A DNA stretch of 64,000 nucleotides. It comes from Roseovarius azorensis (GTDB taxonomy: Bacteria > Pseudomonadota > Alphaproteobacteria > Rhodobacterales > Rhodobacteraceae). The DNA lies in NCBI RefSeq assembly GCF_900109455.1, contig NZ_FOAG01000001.1, forward strand, positions 310,001 through 374,000. The letters run 5' to 3'. The translations under genes were made by a program, and so were the position numbers. The notes beneath the pieces are model-generated. The model saw nothing but the letters and a program-made list of their open reading frames with translations, made no database searches and was not told where the DNA came from. This document shows, one piece after another, positions 62,403 through 64,000 of the stretch. Each line of letters opens with the position of its first letter. The first letter of the stretch is position 1.

Positions 62403-64000
62403 CCCGGACGGCGCGCCTCGTTCTCTGCCTGCTGTTCTGGGCAACGGCCGCCGTTGCGCAGGACGCACCGCCTGCCCCGGCGCTGCTGGTGGCGGATGAC
62501 GTGCGGCTGACGGCGGATGACAAGCTGATCGCCACCGGCAATGTCGAGGCGATGTATCAGGGACGCCGGCTCACGGCCAGCGCGATCACCTATGACCGCC
62601 GCACCGATCAGATCTCGATCACCGGGCCGCTCACCCTGACGGATACAACCGAAAACACCGTGGTCCTGGCCGACAGCGCCGATCTCGACCGGGACCTTAC
62701 GAACGGTCTGCTGCGCGGTGCACGGATCGTCATGGCGGATCAGCTGCAACTGGCCGCGAACGAGATGAACCGCGTCAATGGCCGCTACAATCAGCTCTAC
62801 ATGGCCGCGGTCACCTCCTGTCATGTCTGCGAGACGGGGCGTCCGCCACTCTGGCAGATCCGCGCAGAGCGGATGATACATGACCAGCAAGGCCGTCAGC
62901 TCTATTTTCAGAACGCCCAGTTCCGCATTCTCGACGTCCCGGTGCTTTACCTGCCGCGCCTGCGGCTGCCCGATCCGACGCTGGACCGTGCGACAGGCTT
63001 TCTCACCCCTTCGCTGGTCAGTTCAAGCCTGCTCGGGACCGGCGTTCGCGTGCCCTATTTCATCCGGCTGGGCGATCACCGCGACCTGACGCTCGCACCT
63101 TTCTGGGCCACCGACTCGCGGCGGCTGGAACTGCGCTATCGGCAGGCTTTCCGCACCGGCGATATCGAATTCAACGCTGCAATCTCGGATGACGATTTCA
63201 ACCCGCGTTCCTCGCGCGGATATCTCTTCGCCGAAGGCCGCTTTGATCTGCCGCGCGATTTCAAGCTGGGATTCAACCTGGAACTGGCCAGCGACGATAC
63301 CTTTCTGCTCGATCACGGTTTTTCCGAAAAGGATCGCCTGCAGAGCGGACTGTCGCTCGAACGCGCCCGGCGCGACGAATATATCCGGGGCGCACTCACC
63401 CATGTCCAGTCGCTGCGTGACGGCGAAAGCAACGCGACCCTTCCCTCGATCATAGGCAACGGCGAATACGAGCGGCGCTTCTTTCCAAGGCGTCTCGGCG
63501 GCGAGTTGCGCTTTGCGGCGGTGGCGCACAGCCATTATCGCAGTTCCGATCTGACCACGGACGGCCCCGATCCCGACCGCTTTGCCGATGGCCGCGACGT
63601 CACACGGCTGACCACCAGCCTCGACTGGCACAAGACCTGGACCTTGCCTGCGGGCATTCTGGGCCGCCTTCAGACCGGTCTCGCGCTCGATCACTTCGAG
63701 ATCGGTCAGGCGGGGCTGACCAGCCTCTCGCAGGCCACCGAACTGACCCCGACGGCGGCGCTGGAACTGCGCTGGCCCTGGATCAAATCCACGCCCCGAA
63801 ACGTCACTCATGTGATCGAGCCGGTGGTCCAGTTGGCATGGATCGGCGGCTCGAACCCCGATATCCCGAATGATGAAAGCATCCTGATCGAATTTGACGA
63901 GGGCAATCTCTTCAACCCGTCGCGGTTTACCGCGCCCGACCGGCGCGAGCGTGGCTATCAGGCGGCCTATGGGCTGAGCTGGACCCGCCTCGACCCTTCC
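62399..64000 (+). CDS. lptD: LPS-assembly protein LptD (truncated by window end)
   Basis: 534 codons are visible and the frame is open at the window end. A signal peptide (about 1-21, ending AVA) is followed by the OstA/LptD N-terminal jellyroll (LLVADDVRLTADDKLIATGNVE, split at 40), a CxxC (SCHVC, about 140-145) that matches the N-terminal disulfide Cys of LptD, then beta-barrel strands (FGFNLELASDDTFLLDHGFS-like). Inserts LPS into the outer membrane. It starts within the lptG stop. Confidence 0.95.
   Translation, partial: MTRTARLVLCLLFWATAAVAQDAPPAPALLVADDVRLTADDKLIATGNVEAMYQGRRLTASAITYDRRTDQISITGPLTLTDTTENTVVLADSADLDRDLTNGLLRGARIVMADQLQLAANEMNRVNGRYNQLYMAAVTSCHVCETGRPPLWQIRAERMIHDQQGRQLYFQNAQFRILDVPVLYLPRLRLPDPTLDRATGFLTPSLVSSSLLGTGVRVPYFIRLGDHRDLTLAPFWATDSRRLELRYRQAFRTGDIEFNAAISDDDFNPRSSRGYLFAEGRFDLPRDFKLGFNLELASDDTFLLDHGFSEKDRLQSGLSLERARRDEYIRGALTHVQSLRDGESNATLPSIIGNGEYERRFFPRRLGGELRFAAVAHSHYRSSDLTTDGPDPDRFADGRDVTRLTTSLDWHKTWTLPAGILGRLQTGLALDHFEIGQAGLTSLSQATELTPTAALELRWPWIKSTPRNVTHVIEPVVQLAWIGGSNPDIPNDESILIEFDEGNLFNPSRFTAPDRRERGYQAAYGLSWTRLDPS

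Noticed and set aside
1-64000. CRISPR arrays, transposons and defence islands
   Set aside because: No evenly spaced direct repeats, no transposase and no recognisable defence genes in any part of the window.

Overview
The window is a GC-rich chromosomal segment of an alphaproteobacterium, most likely a member of the Rhodobacteraceae (Roseobacter group). The basis is the C-terminal end of a gene-transfer-agent tail gene at the left edge, the fabD-fabG-acpP...fabF-mltG block, the hisB-hisH...hisA-hisF-hisE-Dabb arrangement, a stand-alone monofunctional HisB, and protein sequences typical of that family. It is almost wholly ordinary, densely packed core genome. I see no transposase, integrase, CRISPR array, rRNA, restriction or toxin-antitoxin module.

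Layout. 1-1627: end of a GTA tail gene. 1738-4361: xthA, a thioredoxin-TPR chaperone, a Lon-N-domain protein and a Trm112-like protein. 4358-5572: cytochrome b561-YceI fusion. 5738-12176: fatty acid synthesis cluster (fabD, fabG, acpP, fabF, mltG), into which a GNAT gene and a divergent HisA paralogue are placed between acpP and fabF. 12292-22235: MFS transporter, AlkA, esterase, Kef-type antiporter, a large orphan protein resembling fused GspL/PilM and GspC/PilP parts, O-acetylhomoserine sulfhydrylase, a VOC protein and a glycosyltransferase-like protein. 22301-24360: tRNA-Tyr, rlmB, a zinc-ribbon protein, a candidate structured small RNA and a CoA-binding protein. 24424-29386: histidine genes read leftward (hisB, hisH, then hisA, hisF, hisE and a Dabb protein), interrupted by three opposite-strand genes (DUF2147, VOC, DUF2147). 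29624-35756: TetR regulator, tRNA-Gly, a small monooxygenase-like protein, a VOC gene followed by a GMC-type dehydrogenase with its Tat-exported small subunit, an RHH protein, MAPEG and a phosphodiesterase. 35973-40701: pyruvate carboxylase and an L-lactate-dehydrogenase-like flavoprotein. 40812-51783: uvrD, valS, zntB, an Lrp regulator facing a type III PLP decarboxylase, a DUF2235 protein, a thioesterase and metF. 51890-57944: LysR regulator, a lower-GC stretch with a TTG-start membrane protein and a possible micro-protein, an XRE regulator, DUF2061 plus fatty acid desaturase, ftsB and an AidB-like acyl-CoA dehydrogenase. 58107-64000: holC and pepA, facing lptF-lptG-lptD (lptD cut by the window end).

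How the parts fit. Acyl chain synthesis, LPS export (LptF/G/D), septum and murein functions (FtsB, MltG) and translation/repair genes make up the housekeeping core. lldD-like plus pyc would feed lactate and pyruvate into oxaloacetate. metF with a divergent LysR gene, and metY elsewhere, serve methionine synthesis. The least explained items are the HisA paralogue with Glu in place of the first catalytic Asp, the GspL/GspC-like fusion, the candidate small RNA near 23750-23857, an 18-bp dyad upstream of the VOC-dehydrogenase operon, and two families of short dispersed intergenic repeats.
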